In this document: positions 30,908 through 41,159 of the stretch, piece after piece | Layout of the letters: the number at the start of each line of letters is the position of its first letter | Position numbering within the stretch: the first letter of the stretch is position 1 | From: Bugula neritina | Taxonomy: Eukaryota > Bryozoa > Gymnolaemata > Cheilostomatida > Bugulidae | Direction: 5' to 3' | DNA: 64,000 bases | Assembly (NCBI GenBank): GCA_964035545.1 | Contig: OZ037767.1 | Location: forward strand, 11,699,081 to 11,763,080 | Notes under the pieces: model-generated | What the model was told of the DNA's origin: nothing | What the model saw: the letters and a program-made list of their open reading frames with translations, nothing else | Database searches by the model: none | Program-made: the position numbers and the translations under genes

Positions 30908-33290
30908 CTGCCCACCGGGTAAAGTGGTCCGTGAGCACCAGTATCCAAGTGTTCCCTCTGGCGGATAACGGCATAGGCCCGACGAGGTCTACCGCCACTA
31001 CTTGCCACGGTCGACCAGCGTATAACCGGCGTCGACCAGTGGTTTCCGTGGGGCGGCCATGCTTGCTAGCTTGGCAGACCTCGCATTGCCGTACCCGCAG
31101 TCGTATGTCCCGAGTCATTCCAGGCCAATACCAACGCAGCCGCAGACACCTGATGACCCGACTGACTCCAGAATGAGCCTGCTTATGGGTGTCCCAGATC
31201 AGTTCCCGTCGGAGGGCGCGTGGACAGACGACGCGGTCCCTCTCCTGCTGACGGTTGTCTGCTGCTAACGTTATCATCAGGAGGCCATCAGGACTGACCT
31301 TGAGGGCATCCCAGCGACGACAGAGGAGTTGGAACTCAACGTCTCCCTGCCGCTGCTGTTCCTCGCTAGGTCGTCGGCCCTCCTTCTTGGCCCGGAAAAT
31401 GTCCGCTACTGCGCCGGGTAGCGTCTCCTGGAGTCGGCACAGCTCCTCGACATTTTGGTACAGAGTGGGGTTGGCGTGGAGCGCCTGGACACCGTCCTGG
31501 TGGGTTTCGGTCCGAAGATGGCCGTGCTCCCACCGGTAGGCGGTGCCCTCCACTAGCTCTGTTTCCACGTCAAGGCGAGCGGGTCCCCCGTCCCGCTGTT
31601 CAATGTGCAGGCATTGCTTACAGTTCTCTACCGGCCGGCGGCTCATGCCGTCGGCGTTCCCATGCTTCCGGCCTGCACGGTGCTCTATACGGTAAGAGAA
31701 CTCGGCAAGAATCTCTAGCCAACGAGCCACCTGGCTCGAGGGCTCTGCACGTTTACACAGCCATATCAGTGATGCATGGTCTGTTCGCAAACGGAACGAT
31801 TTCCCATACAGATATGGCCGAAAGTGCTTGACCGCCTTGACTACTGCTAGGAGTTCCTTCCTAGTGGTGCAGTAGTTCTTCTCGGCGGCCGCGAGAGTCT
31901 TGCTATAGTAAGCCACGACCACCTCACTTCCACCCTGGACTTGAGACAGGACGGCTCCCACGCTGTGGTCGCTGGCGTCGGTGTCCAGGATGTACTCCTT
32001 GGCTGGATCAGGATACGCCAGGATTGGCGCTTCCATTAGCCGTTGCTTGAGGTGGATGAATGCCTGCTGCTCCTCCTGTGTCCACTGCCACCGGACTCCC
32101 TTTGCGGTCAGCCGATTTAACGGCTGAGCCACTCCTGCGAAACCAGGTATGTACTGCCGGTAGTACCCTACTAGGCCCAGGAATGCACGCAACTCAGGGA
32201 GGTCGCGGGGGACAGTCCACTCCTTCACAGCTTGTACCTTCTCTGGATCGGTAGCGACCCCATCACGGCCAACCACATGGCCCAGGTATGTGACTTCTGG
32301 CTGCAGGAGTGCGCACTTGGAGGGCTTCAGCTTCAGTCCAGCTGCCCGGAGACGGTCAAAGACCTCCCGCAGACGACTGACATGAGTCGAAAAGTCTGGG
32401 GAGATGACAATGACGTCGTCCAGATAGATGAGGAGGGTCTTCCAGTGTAACCCACTGAGGACCTGCTCCATGAGCCGTTGGAAAGTTGCCGGGGCGGACG
32501 TTAGTCCAAATGGCAGTACTTTCCACTTCCAGAGCCCGTCGCGAGTGATGAACGCTGCTTTGTCCTGGGCATCAGGACTGAGGGGTACCTGCCAGTACCC
32601 GCTAAGCAGATCCAGAGTACTGAAGTACTTGCTACCCGCGAGGGCATCCAAAGACTCATCTATCCGTGGGAGAGGGCAGCCGTCCTGGATGGTAACGCTG
32701 TTGAGTCTGCGGTAGTCCACGCAGAATCTCCAGCTACCATTCTTCTTTTTGACCAGGACTACTGGAGAGCTCCACGCACCGTGGGCAGGCTCAATCAGAT
32801 CTCGGTCGAGAAGATCCTGCACCTGTCGGCTCACCTCCTTCTCTTTCTCCGGGCCTAGACGCCGGGTGGGCTGCCTGATGGGAGTGGTGCCGGCTGCCAG
32901 GGGTATCTCGTGAGAGATAACCTTAGTCAGCCCCATGTCTTCATCGCCACGACTGAAGACATCACTGTACTCCGCGAGTAGTTGAGCCAGTACTTGGCGT
33001 TCAGTACTACTCGTACAGTTGCCACACGCTCCATCGTACAGGTCAGCCATATGCTCCGGGACTGCGCTTCGGCTGGTGCGAGGAGGGTTTCCCTGGGTAT
33101 CGGCCACTGTTTCCAGTGCCGGACCCACATCCGCGTCCTGGATGGAATGGTACTTCCCCACCAGCGCTCCGGCCGATAATCGGACAGGTTCCGTGAAGGG
33201 GTTGATGCACTGCACGAGGAGCTCTTGCCGACAGTTTAGCCGATTCAGGCTGTTTGCTAGTCGGATCGCTCCGTGCGTTCCCTCAACCAC
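30672..33290 (-). CDS. pol: Gypsy B reverse transcriptase, RNase H and integrase N-terminus
   Basis: An 872-codon open frame. RT begins at about residue 160 (LIEPAHGAWSSPVVLVKKK). It has LDLLSGYWQVPL, LPFGLTSAPATFQ and the catalytic YLDD at about 289-292, all intact. RNase H follows with DTDASDHSVGAVLSQ at about 436 and RTDHASLIW at about 502. The integrase zinc domain has its His pair in DTHKQAHSG and its Cys pair in CEVCQASK. The catalytic Asp residues lie in VAVDLVG and HTDQGAQFQSQ. The frame is lost near 30760, before the catalytic Glu, which lies in the next segment. The protease is upstream in another frame. It would copy the element's RNA inside cytoplasmic particles. The long intact frame suggests recent activity. 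Confidence 0.92.
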   Translation of the reverse strand: MVEGTHGAIRLANSLNRLNCRQELLVQCINPFTEPVRLSAGALVGKYHSIQDADVGPALETVADTQGNPPRTSRSAVPEHMADLYDGACGNCTSSTERQVLAQLLAEYSDVFSRGDEDMGLTKVISHEIPLAAGTTPIRQPTRRLGPEKEKEVSRQVQDLLDRDLIEPAHGAWSSPVVLVKKKNGSWRFCVDYRRLNSVTIQDGCPLPRIDESLDALAGSKYFSTLDLLSGYWQVPLSPDAQDKAAFITRDGLWKWKVLPFGLTSAPATFQRLMEQVLSGLHWKTLLIYLDDVIVISPDFSTHVSRLREVFDRLRAAGLKLKPSKCALLQPEVTYLGHVVGRDGVATDPEKVQAVKEWTVPRDLPELRAFLGLVGYYRQYIPGFAGVAQPLNRLTAKGVRWQWTQEEQQAFIHLKQRLMEAPILAYPDPAKEYILDTDASDHSVGAVLSQVQGGSEVVVAYYSKTLAAAEKNYCTTRKELLAVVKAVKHFRPYLYGKSFRLRTDHASLIWLCKRAEPSSQVARWLEILAEFSYRIEHRAGRKHGNADGMSRRPVENCKQCLHIEQRDGGPARLDVETELVEGTAYRWEHGHLRTETHQDGVQALHANPTLYQNVEELCRLQETLPGAVADIFRAKKEGRRPSEEQQRQGDVEFQLLCRRWDALKVSPDGLLMITLAADNRQQERDRVVCPRALRRELIWDTHKQAHSGVSRVIRCLRLRWYWPGMTRDIRLRVRQCEVCQASKHGRPTETTGRRRLYAGRPWQVVAVDLVGPMPLSARGNTWILVLTDHFTRWADALAIPDATAPTVARTLDQHVFCYLGLPEQIHTDQGAQFQSQLMGDQTSAGYGGEPESDHPISPARERSRRAEQQDVG

Positions 33291-34282
33291 CCCCAGGTCA
33301 GCGATCTCCTTGCAGTTGACTCTGCAGCTGAGAGTCGCCTGGGATCTTCTGGAACTGTGCAGTCCCGCACTACCTGGACTCCGCCCACCAAGGGCCTGCC
33401 GAACTTGTCAACACAGATAAGTTCCCTTCCAGCCATCACCACCACCGACTTCTGGAAATCCATGCGGCACTGGTGTTTCTCCAGAAATGGCATTCCCAGG
33501 ATGGCGTCCTTCAGCTGGCTGACTATGAACGTCTCGTGAATCACTTGATCACGGACGCGTCCAGGTAGCGTAATAACGCCGTAAAAAGGGATGCTTGATC
33601 CGTCCGCCAACGTACCATGCGCACCTTCGTACGGCTCGAGGCTCGCCCGCTCTCGGGCGCCAAGGGTGTCAAAGAGACGCCTACTCAGCAGGTTTGTAGT
33701 GCACCCAGTGTCCAGTAGGAATGTGGCAGCTTTACCCGAAATTTTTCCGGGTAGGAAGTAGCTGCTTCCATACGGTTGGGTGCTCCTGGAGCGGTTAGTC
33801 TCTGGGGGAGACACAACTTGAGTCCGCACAGCGGGCCTCCTCATTGTCTTAGAGACAACGGGGGTGTTCTGAGGTCGGGAGGGCAGCTTGGGGTACTCTT
33901 GCGAGTAAGCTGAGTCCTCCTCCGCAACTTCCTCGGGCAACCCCGCGAACCGGTTGTGGAGTGGCCAGGCCGGAGGATCGGGTAGACCTTGCGGTCTCCG
34001 AGATCTCCGAGGTGCCTGCCATCCTGTGCCTTCTGACGCTATCCGGGTCTTGAGTGGCATGGCCGGAGAATCGGGTAAACCTTTCGGTTTCCGAGATCTC
34101 CGAGGTGCCTGCCACCCCATATCGTCAGACTCTGTAGAGGTCTTCTTGGTCACTCTCTGACCACTCCCCTTGATGGGGTTTGCTGGGGGCCCACGTTCGG
34201 CGGAAGTTACCGTGAGCCTCAGTTGTTTAAAGGCAGGCTGCCTTTGGGGCAGTGTCTCTTCACATGCCCAGATGCTCCACAT
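33257..34282 (-). CDS. pro: Gypsy B linker and aspartic protease (-1 frame)
   Basis: Overlaps the gag end by 64 bp in the -1 frame and is entered by frameshift at TTTAAAC (34225-34231). It has a long basic/Pro-rich linker. The linker includes two near copies of GWQAPRRSRKPKGLPDSPA, which are an internal duplication. The retropepsin follows, with LLDTGCTTNLLSRRLF as the active site, ADGSSIPFYG and AILGMPFLEKHQC. A 1-nt break at about 33330 separates it from the RT frame, so the polyprotein is interrupted here. Confidence 0.88.
   Translation of the reverse strand: MWSIWACEETLPQRQPAFKQLRLTVTSAERGPPANPIKGSGQRVTKKTSTESDDMGWQAPRRSRKPKGLPDSPAMPLKTRIASEGTGWQAPRRSRRPQGLPDPPAWPLHNRFAGLPEEVAEEDSAYSQEYPKLPSRPQNTPVVSKTMRRPAVRTQVVSPPETNRSRSTQPYGSSYFLPGKISGKAATFLLDTGCTTNLLSRRLFDTLGARERASLEPYEGAHGTLADGSSIPFYGVITLPGRVRDQVIHETFIVSQLKDAILGMPFLEKHQCRMDFQKSVVVMAGRELICVDKFGRPLVGGVQVVRDCTVPEDPRRLSAAESTARRSLTWGWLRERTERSD
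34188..34231 (-). promoter_or_regulatory. Predicted -1 frameshift signal of Gypsy B
   Basis: On the minus strand T_TTA_AAC (34231-34225) lies in the gag frame. It is followed by a 6-nt spacer that contains the gag TGA (34221-34219). A stem then pairs GGCTCACG (34218-34211) with CGTGGGCC (34195-34188), with one U-G pair. The arrangement is the same as in copy A, where the stem is a perfect 9 bp. Confidence 0.8.
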
Positions 34283-35121
34283 CCCCAGCAGGTAAGCTGC
34301 GAGGGGCGGACAGGGTCGTCCCGTATTCGGGGAGCCCGCCTATCTGCCTGGTTCCGTTGTAGTTCGGTTACCGTAGCCTGCAGACCCTTCACCATGTCCA
34401 CCAACACGGCGAGCTGCGCCTGTTCCGGCGACTGGGTCGTCGCTGCCGACACTTGTGGTGTTGCGGGTGTGGCGTTCTCTGGGTTCCCCTCAGCTACCTG
34501 ATGGGCGGTGAAGCTTTTCTCTTGAAGCCCTTCTACCTGGAAATATGACTTACCCATCTCCAGGGCTTCCTCCAAGGTGCGAACTTTGGCGGCCAACCAG
34601 TAGCGTTGCAGGCCAGAGTCGTTGACGCTTTTAAAGAACGCGTTGTACACCAGGCGCTTCCTCTCTGCACCTGTGGCGTGGCTGTAAGCAGCCTGGGCCA
34701 ACCGTTCCACCGTATTGGCATGTTCTTCCAATGTCGTCCTGCGGTTTCGCCTCAGTGCCTGTAGGCGATCCACAGCCTCCTCGGCTGTCCGGCCGAACCG
34801 GGCCCTGAGGGCCTGCAGGTTATGGGCTTCATCAGGCCCAAGAGCAAAGCTCTTTGCCTGGCCTGTCAAACAGGACCGGAGTTGAAGTATGCGCACCGCG
34901 GCTGGCCATTCAGCGATGGTGGCCACATCTTCAAACTCGCGGATGAACTGCTCCACATCCTCCTCCCCTCCGAAATTCGGGAGCTTGAGGCGGTACCTGT
35001 CACCCGGTGGCGCCTGACTTGGCTCCCGCAATCCCTGGAGGGCTGCAACCAAAGCCTCTACCGTGAGGGTTGGTGTCTCCATCTCCGTTGCCCCAAGGGC
35101 TGTTTCCCCTGGCGGAGCCAT
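34219..35121 (-). CDS. gag: Gypsy B Gag (capsid and zinc-knuckle nucleocapsid)
   Basis: The first ATG of the frame is at 35121, 33 bp after the primer-binding site; the frame is open upstream without another ATG. About 300 residues. The capsid-like part contains DVEQFIREFEDVATIAEWP, LRSCLTGQAKSFALG and EEALEMGKSYFQV. One CCHC knuckle, CWGCGASGHVKRHC, lies near the C-terminus, six codons before the slippery site. The stop TGA is in the frameshift spacer, so Gag is the default product and Gag-Pol the frameshift product. Gag assembles the particle and packages RNA. The reading frame is intact. Confidence 0.9.
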   Translation of the reverse strand: MAPPGETALGATEMETPTLTVEALVAALQGLREPSQAPPGDRYRLKLPNFGGEEDVEQFIREFEDVATIAEWPAAVRILQLRSCLTGQAKSFALGPDEAHNLQALRARFGRTAEEAVDRLQALRRNRRTTLEEHANTVERLAQAAYSHATGAERKRLVYNAFFKSVNDSGLQRYWLAAKVRTLEEALEMGKSYFQVEGLQEKSFTAHQVAEGNPENATPATPQVSAATTQSPEQAQLAVLVDMVKGLQATVTELQRNQADRRAPRIRDDPVRPSQLTCWGCGASGHVKRHCPKGSLPLNN

Positions 35122-35153
35122 CTCGTTCCCCTTTGGCAACTAGTTATTCGAAA

Positions 35154-35170
35154 TCCCACCGCTGCCACCA
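35154..35170 (-). other. Primer-binding site of Gypsy B
   Basis: Minus-strand TGGTGGCAGCGGTGGGA, one base after the 5' LTR end (ATATCACA). Confidence 0.85.
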
Positions 35171-35171
35171 A

Positions 35172-35503
35172 TGTGATATTTTTGTGGGTTGAATAGAACT
35201 AGTGCCTGAACATACTCTTTGTTAGAGAGAACAAGATGTATTGTATAGTTGAAGAAATCTTTATTTAGTCGAATAATATATAATAGTGAAGGTCCTCTGC
35301 CAGTGAGCTCCAGTAGTAGACTAAACTACACTGGAGCTCGCTGGCTTTCATATACAACAAGAGATAGGGTTTTTCCTTTGTTGCCGAGATCGGAGGTCCG
35401 AAACGCCGAATTTCGGCATTTCGGCAGTCCGAAACACCGACTTTCGGCATTTTGGGGCTTTCGGTAGCCCGAAATGCCGACTATCGGTACTTCGGCATTT
35501 CGG
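35172..35503 (-). repeat. Gypsy B 5' LTR, truncated
   Basis: Matches 28802-29143 of the 3' LTR with few differences. The match ends abruptly at catttcgga|aagcggacagg, where plus-strand integrase text of copy C starts. The U3 portion that would carry the promoter start is therefore missing. Confidence 0.88.
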
Positions 35504-36680
35504 AAAGCGGACAGGAGGAATGGGATACAGTGATTTCGCAGGTCATGCGGGCTTACTGCAGCACCTCCCACACCCGTATTGGTAAAACTCCCAACCTCTT
35601 GATGCTTGGTCGAGAGACCAGGGTCTCTGACCACCTGGCCTATCACGTTCCCAACTTTAATAACTCTGTACATGAGTGAGTGGGGAGCTGGTAGAGCGTA
35701 TGAGGGCAGCACACGAAATTTTTCGAGAGAAGCAATGGTAGGTACGGGCCGAGGACTCTGATGAGCCTCCCCGCTATCACGTGGGAGACTGGGTCTGGAT
35801 GGCCAACTACCGGAGGCGCCGCGAACAAGCAGCTAAGTTACAGCCCAAGTTCGTCAGACCTTACTTGGTAGTCAAGGCTATGCCCAAAGAGACATACAAG
35901 GTCGAACGCTCGAGACAGGTGTTCATCCAGAATGAGGTTCGGCTGAAACCGTATTGAGCTATCTCCATGCGGTAGGTGGAGCACCCCCGTTGCTTGAGCC
36001 TAGGAGGCAGACGGCAACGCGGGGGCGAATACGACACAGACCGAAATATGAAGTGATCGTGCCACTGGGCAGGAATGTGGTAAGAGACGAGGAACCACCT
36101 CCTCCCCCGGAGGAAAGACTGCCGCCTCTAGCAGCCACTCCAGTCCTGTCACACCCTGCGCCTGATTCGGGCCAGGAGGCGGGGGACCCACCCTGAACAA
36201 CGAGGCAGAGGCCAGTAGTGGCTCCCTCGCTCAGGCGGCTTCCCCGTGTATCCTGCGGGTCCACCCAAGGAGGCTCCGCTGTTTCTGGAAAAAAATCAGC
36301 GGCCGCGGCGATCCCCGCTTTACTGCAAAACGGTAGATCAACGAGTCAAGCAGTGGGCCCCGCGGGAGTTGCTGCAGGCAGCGTGGGAGTTGTGCACTCA
36401 AGGGCGAGAGTGACTTTTGCAAGCACGGAACTGTGAACGGAATTAATCCGCCAATCGTGCAAAGTCCGAGTCAAATACAACAAACATGTTGCCTGGCTTT
36501 TTCACACGCCAATGCAGTTAAAGCTGAACGTTCTCGTGTTAGTAGCTAACTAGGTTGACTACATGTAATTTTTTCGATTATTGTACTCTTTTGTTCTTTT
36601 ATATGTATACTGATTTTATGGTGTGTAATTGACTTCAATACAGTTTTGCGTTACTCGATCAACTCGTTTAATTCTCTACT
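35504..36680 (+). pseudogene. Gypsy copy C: integrase C-terminus, pol tail and LTR end
   Basis: It begins inside integrase (GQEEWDTVISQVMRAYCS), continues TPNLLMLGRETRVSDHLAYHV and YHVGDWVWMANYRRR...LQPKFVRPYLVV. The pol tail follows, with stops at 35679, 35737 and 35955. The same Pro-rich tail and agtc(c/t)gagtca(a/c)ata junction occur in copy A. About 36540-36680 resembles the end of the 23147-23512 LTR (gtgtaatt, aatacagtt, ttctctac). Both ends are abrupt junctions with minus-strand Gypsy copies B and D. Confidence 0.75.
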
Positions 36681-37560
36681 GCCCGCACGTCGATCGAAAA
36701 CTTTTCTCAGACGACTGGTATGAGTCGTGAAGTCTGGAGAAGTCACAATGAAATCATTGAAGTACATGAGCGGCGTCTTCCAGTGGAGTCCACTGAGGAC
36801 CTGTTCCATGAGTCTTTGAAAGGTGGCCGGGGTGGAGGTCAAGCCGAACGGCAACATCTTCTATTTCCAGAGCCTGTCCCACGTTATGAACGCAGTCTTA
36901 TCCTGGGCGTCAAGACTAAAGGGGACCTGCCAGTACCCGCTAAGCAAGTCTAGAGTGCTGAAGTACTTGCTACCAACGAGGGTGTCCAGAGACTCATCAA
37001 TGCCGGGAAGGAGGTATGCGTCCTGTATGGTTACGCTATTGAGCTTGCGATAGTCCTCACAGAACCGCCAACTCCCATCTTTCTTCTAGACCAAAATGAC
37101 CAGTGAGCTCCACGCAGTATGTGCTGGCTCTATGAGGCCGTGGTCTAGAAGATCCCGGATTTGTCGGCTTACCTCTTTCTCCTTTTCCAGTCTCAACCTA
37201 CGTGTAGGTTGCCGGATCGAGACCGTTCCCGCAACCAGGGGAATCTCATGATGGGCAGCCTGAGTCAGGCCCACGTCATGGTTCCCACTGCTGAACACCT
37301 CCTTGTACACACGCAGCAACTTCGCTAAAACCAGGCATTCCTCGTCGCTCGTGCAGCCTTGACAGGCTTCCTCGTACAAGTATCTGACGTGTTTCGGGAA
37401 TTGCCCCGACTTCCTCGTGGAGGTCGACAGGGGTTATCTGTCGTCTCGCCCAACAATGGCCCCACATTTCCTTCTTGGACTGGGTGAAACCGGCCCGCCA
37501 TGGACCCAGCCGCCAGCTCCACCGACTCCGTGAAGAGGTTGATGCACCACACTAAGAACT
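36681..37560 (-). pseudogene. Gypsy D reverse transcriptase fragment
   Basis: The minus strand carries RT text in several frames: HEIPLVAGTVSIRQPTRRL, LLDHGLIEPAHTAWSS, and LPFGLTSTPATFQRLMEQVLSG followed by YFND in place of YLDD, which removes a catalytic Asp. The copy is cut at about 36685, just after RLRKVFDR, where copy C's LTR end begins. RNase H and integrase are missing. Confidence 0.8.
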
Positions 37561-37599
37561 CTCCTCGCGTAGTCAGCTAGTCTAAGCTGCTGGCGAGTT

Positions 37600-38090
37600 G
37601 GATTCTATCCTGAGCACCCTCCACCACTCCTAGTCCGGAGATCCGCCTATTATTCACCCTGCAGTAAATGGTGGCGCGGGAACGTCCAGGTATTGTACAG
37701 CTCCGTACTACCTGTACACCCCCCACAAGTGGACGGCCAAACTTGTCGACACAGCCATAACCATCACAGACTTGCTACAGTCAATATGGCATTCGTGTCT
37801 CTTCAAAAATGACATCCCGGAGATAGCATCCAGACCAGCTTGGTCTCTAGTGCTTAGGGTGTCAAAGAGCTGGCGGCTTAGGAGGTTAGTGGTACACCCT
37901 GAATCCAGCAAAAAAGGTAACAGCTTTATCGGCTACTTTGCCTGGTAAGAAGTAGCTGCCACCATAGGGTTGTACTCGCACTCTTTTATTGCGCTCAGTC
38001 TTTGCAGGGGACACCTCTCTTGCTTTGAGCATAGGCTGGGGTTGTGTCCGACGGTTGTGAACAGCTCTTTGAGGAGGAGGAAGCATTCCA
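37600..38090 (-). pseudogene. Gypsy D protease, internally deleted
   Basis: The active-site text is LDSGCTTNLLSRQLFDTLS (Asp-Ser-Gly variant). Relative to copy B about 40 residues (the flap region with ADGS...FYG) are missing before GMSFLKRHECHID. Upstream YGGSYFLPGKVADKAVTFF lies in an adjoining frame. Confidence 0.75.
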
Positions 38091-39240
38091 CCAGATGCTT
38101 AGTCCTGTTCTCCCTCAGACTCCGGCTCACACAACTCGCCGAAGCTATTTTGGAGTGGCAAGGTGAAGGTAGCAGGCCGGCCGTACTGCTTGTCTGTTTG
38201 TCGTGGCACCTGCCACTTCTGTGGGGTTGCTCGTCGCGTCCGTACAGACTGCTGACGGCTCCCCCGCGGTGTGAGTCTCATCTTCGGCCCGCAGTAGGCA
38301 AAAACATCCGCGGGCTGCGAGAGTTTAACTTTCTTCTCATCAAGGGACACTCCGGGCGAAGGTGCCCGCAGTCGCCACATTTCCAGCATCTGGCAGCTGG
38401 TCGTCCTGGCGGCGCCGCCCTGACCTCGAGGGTCTGTGGCCAGGGCCCGCCATCTTCGACTAAGCCAGCGCCGCTACCAGCTTCTCCACCATCTCCGTCA
38501 TACGAGTGACCTCAGAGTCCAGTGAAAAACCTATAGCGGCCGCTGCTCTGTGAGCAGTCGGTGAAGAGTCGTAGTGATCTTCTGAGGGATCTACAGCTTG
38601 ATGTGAGCTCACGAGGCCTCTATGTAGCTGGGTAGCCAACAGGTAAACCTCACTTTCACGCAGTGTGTCTCCAACCGTCGCGACTCCTCTCGCCAGAAAC
38701 TGGTGATTGAGACCGAGGTCATTTATCAACTGAACAAAAGCGTCAAAAGTGTACCGCTCCTGGTTGATAGGTGACAAGTTGCTGTACGCGATCTGTGCCA
38801 ATTTGTTGACCATTGCGGCATGCTCCTGTAGGGAGGTGCACAAGTCGCGCTGAATTCCTTGTAGACAGACCCGGCATCTATAGCTGAGATGCCAAATCAG
38901 GCCCGTAGTGCGGCAAAGATACCGTAGACGTGGAGTCCTAGCCCATAGGGCTTGGCCTTATCTGTCAATGCCAGCTGCAATCGTAACACAGCTACACGGG
39001 GTGGCCACTGGTTGACGGCCACCACATCACTGAATTCCTGGATAAATTTTTCAACATCCTCACGGCCAGTAAAGACAGGGGCTTTCAGGCGGCACCTGTG
39101 AGCCTCCTCGCCTCATGGCACTGGTTTCTCTCGAACAACTGAATTTGTAGGCTCACCTTCATTACGTTGTGAAGGTGGTACAGGTCCTACTGCCACAGCG
39201 GGTACTCCATTGTAATCCTGATTTACTGTCCAGATAGCAG
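38091..39240 (-). pseudogene. gag: Gypsy D gag
   Basis: From high to low coordinates the minus strand reads a capsid part (EDVEKFIQEFSDVVAVNQWP), a stop in ALRA*FG near 38905, then QEHAAMVNKLAQIAYS ... MVEKLVAALA. A CCHC knuckle CWKCGDCGHLRPEC lies at about 38345-38385. The slippery site is decayed to GTTAAAC at about 38328, but a GCCCGC/GCGGGC stem still follows it. It is more diverged from A and B than they are from each other. Confidence 0.75.
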
Positions 39241-39260
39241 TTGCATTGCACACAAAAGTT

Positions 39261-39690
39261 CCACCGCTGCCACCACTGTTGTAGTTTTGTGCAGTACTAG
39301 ATCGGTGGTATTGTGTGAAAGTACTACTGCATGTATACTGTGAGGTTATATTAGAAACCGAGCAAGTTGATCATGGAACTAGAGAATTGTATTTAAATAA
39401 AAGTTACACGAGTAAAACTGAGATACATAAAACAAGAAGAATATACAAGAGTTAGTTTGCCTACATATAGTTATCCCGATAGCTACTAGTACTGTCCGAG
39501 ACTGACTGTGGGCGCCGGAAGGCGTTGCTTATAAGTGCGTGATCGCCCCTGATTGGTTGACATAGATCTCCGTATTATTGTCCGTATTACCTGACGGTGC
39601 GGTTGCATGTAGAGACGGCACGATTGGAATAGAGACGGCATGACTTGGAGTTGCCGTTCCTGACCATAATCTATTACTCTATGTTTAGCA
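39261..39690 (-). repeat. Gypsy D primer-binding site and 5' LTR
   Basis: TGGTGGCAGCGGTGG (39275-39261) follows the LTR end ...AACTACAACA at 39277. The upper LTR limit is estimated at about 39690 from TGTCCCCTGC on the minus strand; it is not confirmed by a second LTR. Confidence 0.5.
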
Positions 39691-41159
39691 GGGGACACTG
39701 GAGGGTCTACTTTTGCTAGCCATTACCATATTCATTTAAAAAAACAATTTTCTTGCTTATATTAACACTAAAAGCAACCTTTCCAGTATAACGGGAAAAT
39801 TTAAAGGGCGGAAACAGTCATAATCTTACATCCGCACCAAATAATTCATTCGTGCTTTTGAAAGTACAAAATGAAAAAAGTTGTGAGTCAAAGCCAAACT
39901 GATTATTAGTGATCAGTTAGTAATTCTACTGGACTAAGACTACGCCTATAGTTACTACTAGTACTATTACTACGAATAGTAATTTTACTATTTATAAGCA
40001 ATTTATTTTTCGCAAGCTTTGATTATTGGTGATAAATAGTAGTCCGGTAATAGTAATAGTAATAAAATCAAAATGCCATTACATGATCATGATGATGATA
40101 TGCCTTGATTAGTTGATAATAATAACTGCTGAAAACTTAAACTATTTGTGATACTGATACCAGTAGAAAGAAACTGTAAGTTTAAGTCTAAAGCTATCTG
40201 ACTCTAGTACAGTAGTAGTATTCAGAATATGAAATTGAGTATGAGCTACGAATGTCATATTGATATTCAATTTCATTTTATGTTTACACTCGTCCGATCA
40301 TTAATCATAATCATAAAGAGTTTAATGGCGCTGAAAGTACACAAGAAAAGAATGAAATTTGTAAAAAAACAACTCTTTCAAAAAGCTTACAGTAAAAATT
40401 TGACACCTTATAGTTATTAACCTTATTTATTTTGATTTCTGTGATCAATCGTCAAATTTCCACGACCATTTTACAGTTTTACAATTACTAGACTTAGCTC
40501 ACATTAAAACATTTCTCACTAAATAAAACATATACCTTTAATGGTTTTTTAACATTGAGTTATTATTTATTGATTTTTCATCTATTTAATTTTGCTTATA
40601 TACCCCCTAAAAATAGTAAACTGTCTTCAGTTATATTGTCTTATACTAAGCAATTACTGTCCTTAAGTAACTCTAAGTAGTTATATTTATTGCAATGTAA
40701 TAAGCAATTATTATTTTATAGTCAATTATATATTTTATTTAGCCTTTATTTTATTTAGAAAAAAATGTTTGTATTACGCAGCGTATAGTATTGTTGTAAG
40801 TTCATGTTTTGTATAAATTGCACTGTGTGGGTTACTGAGAGTTAGCTAAGAGCATGTATCCTTAAGTGTGTGAGTGTGTCAGAAAGTCAAGAGATGATAA
40901 TCCAATAAAGTTATGATCCAGTATTTATTTATAATAAGCATTATCCAAGCTAAAAAGCTACATGATTAAAGAATTACATCGAATCAAAAAACAAAACTAC
41001 TATGAAAAACTAGACTAGATAACATTGTAGAGCTGGCACAGGGCCTGTTATTTACACCTGTCCAGCATTCACTTTAGCGTACAGTTAACATAAACAAATC
41101 CAAGTGGGCCACTAGCCAATAATAGCCAATAATAGTTTGCCCAATATGTTCCTGTAAGC
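39691..41159. other. Non-coding spacer
   Basis: AT-rich, with clusters of tagtagtaatagt triplets. No gene recognised; a 63-codon frame at 40229 is probably chance. Confidence 0.55.

Larger units (their letters stand above)
28802..35503 (-). mobile_element. Ty3/gypsy LTR retrotransposon, copy B
   Basis: The element reads on the minus strand: truncated 5' LTR (35172-35503), primer-binding site, gag, -1 frameshift signal, protease, RT, RNase H, integrase, polypurine tract, 3' LTR (28802-29570). It is GC-richer than the flanks. It is the best preserved of the copies. As assembled it carries two frame breaks in pol (about 33330 and about 30760), a premature TGA at 29909-29911, and loss of the 5' part of its 5' LTR. 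The low-coordinate flank is gttagtat; the opposite flank is lost, so no target duplication can be read. Confidence 0.9.
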
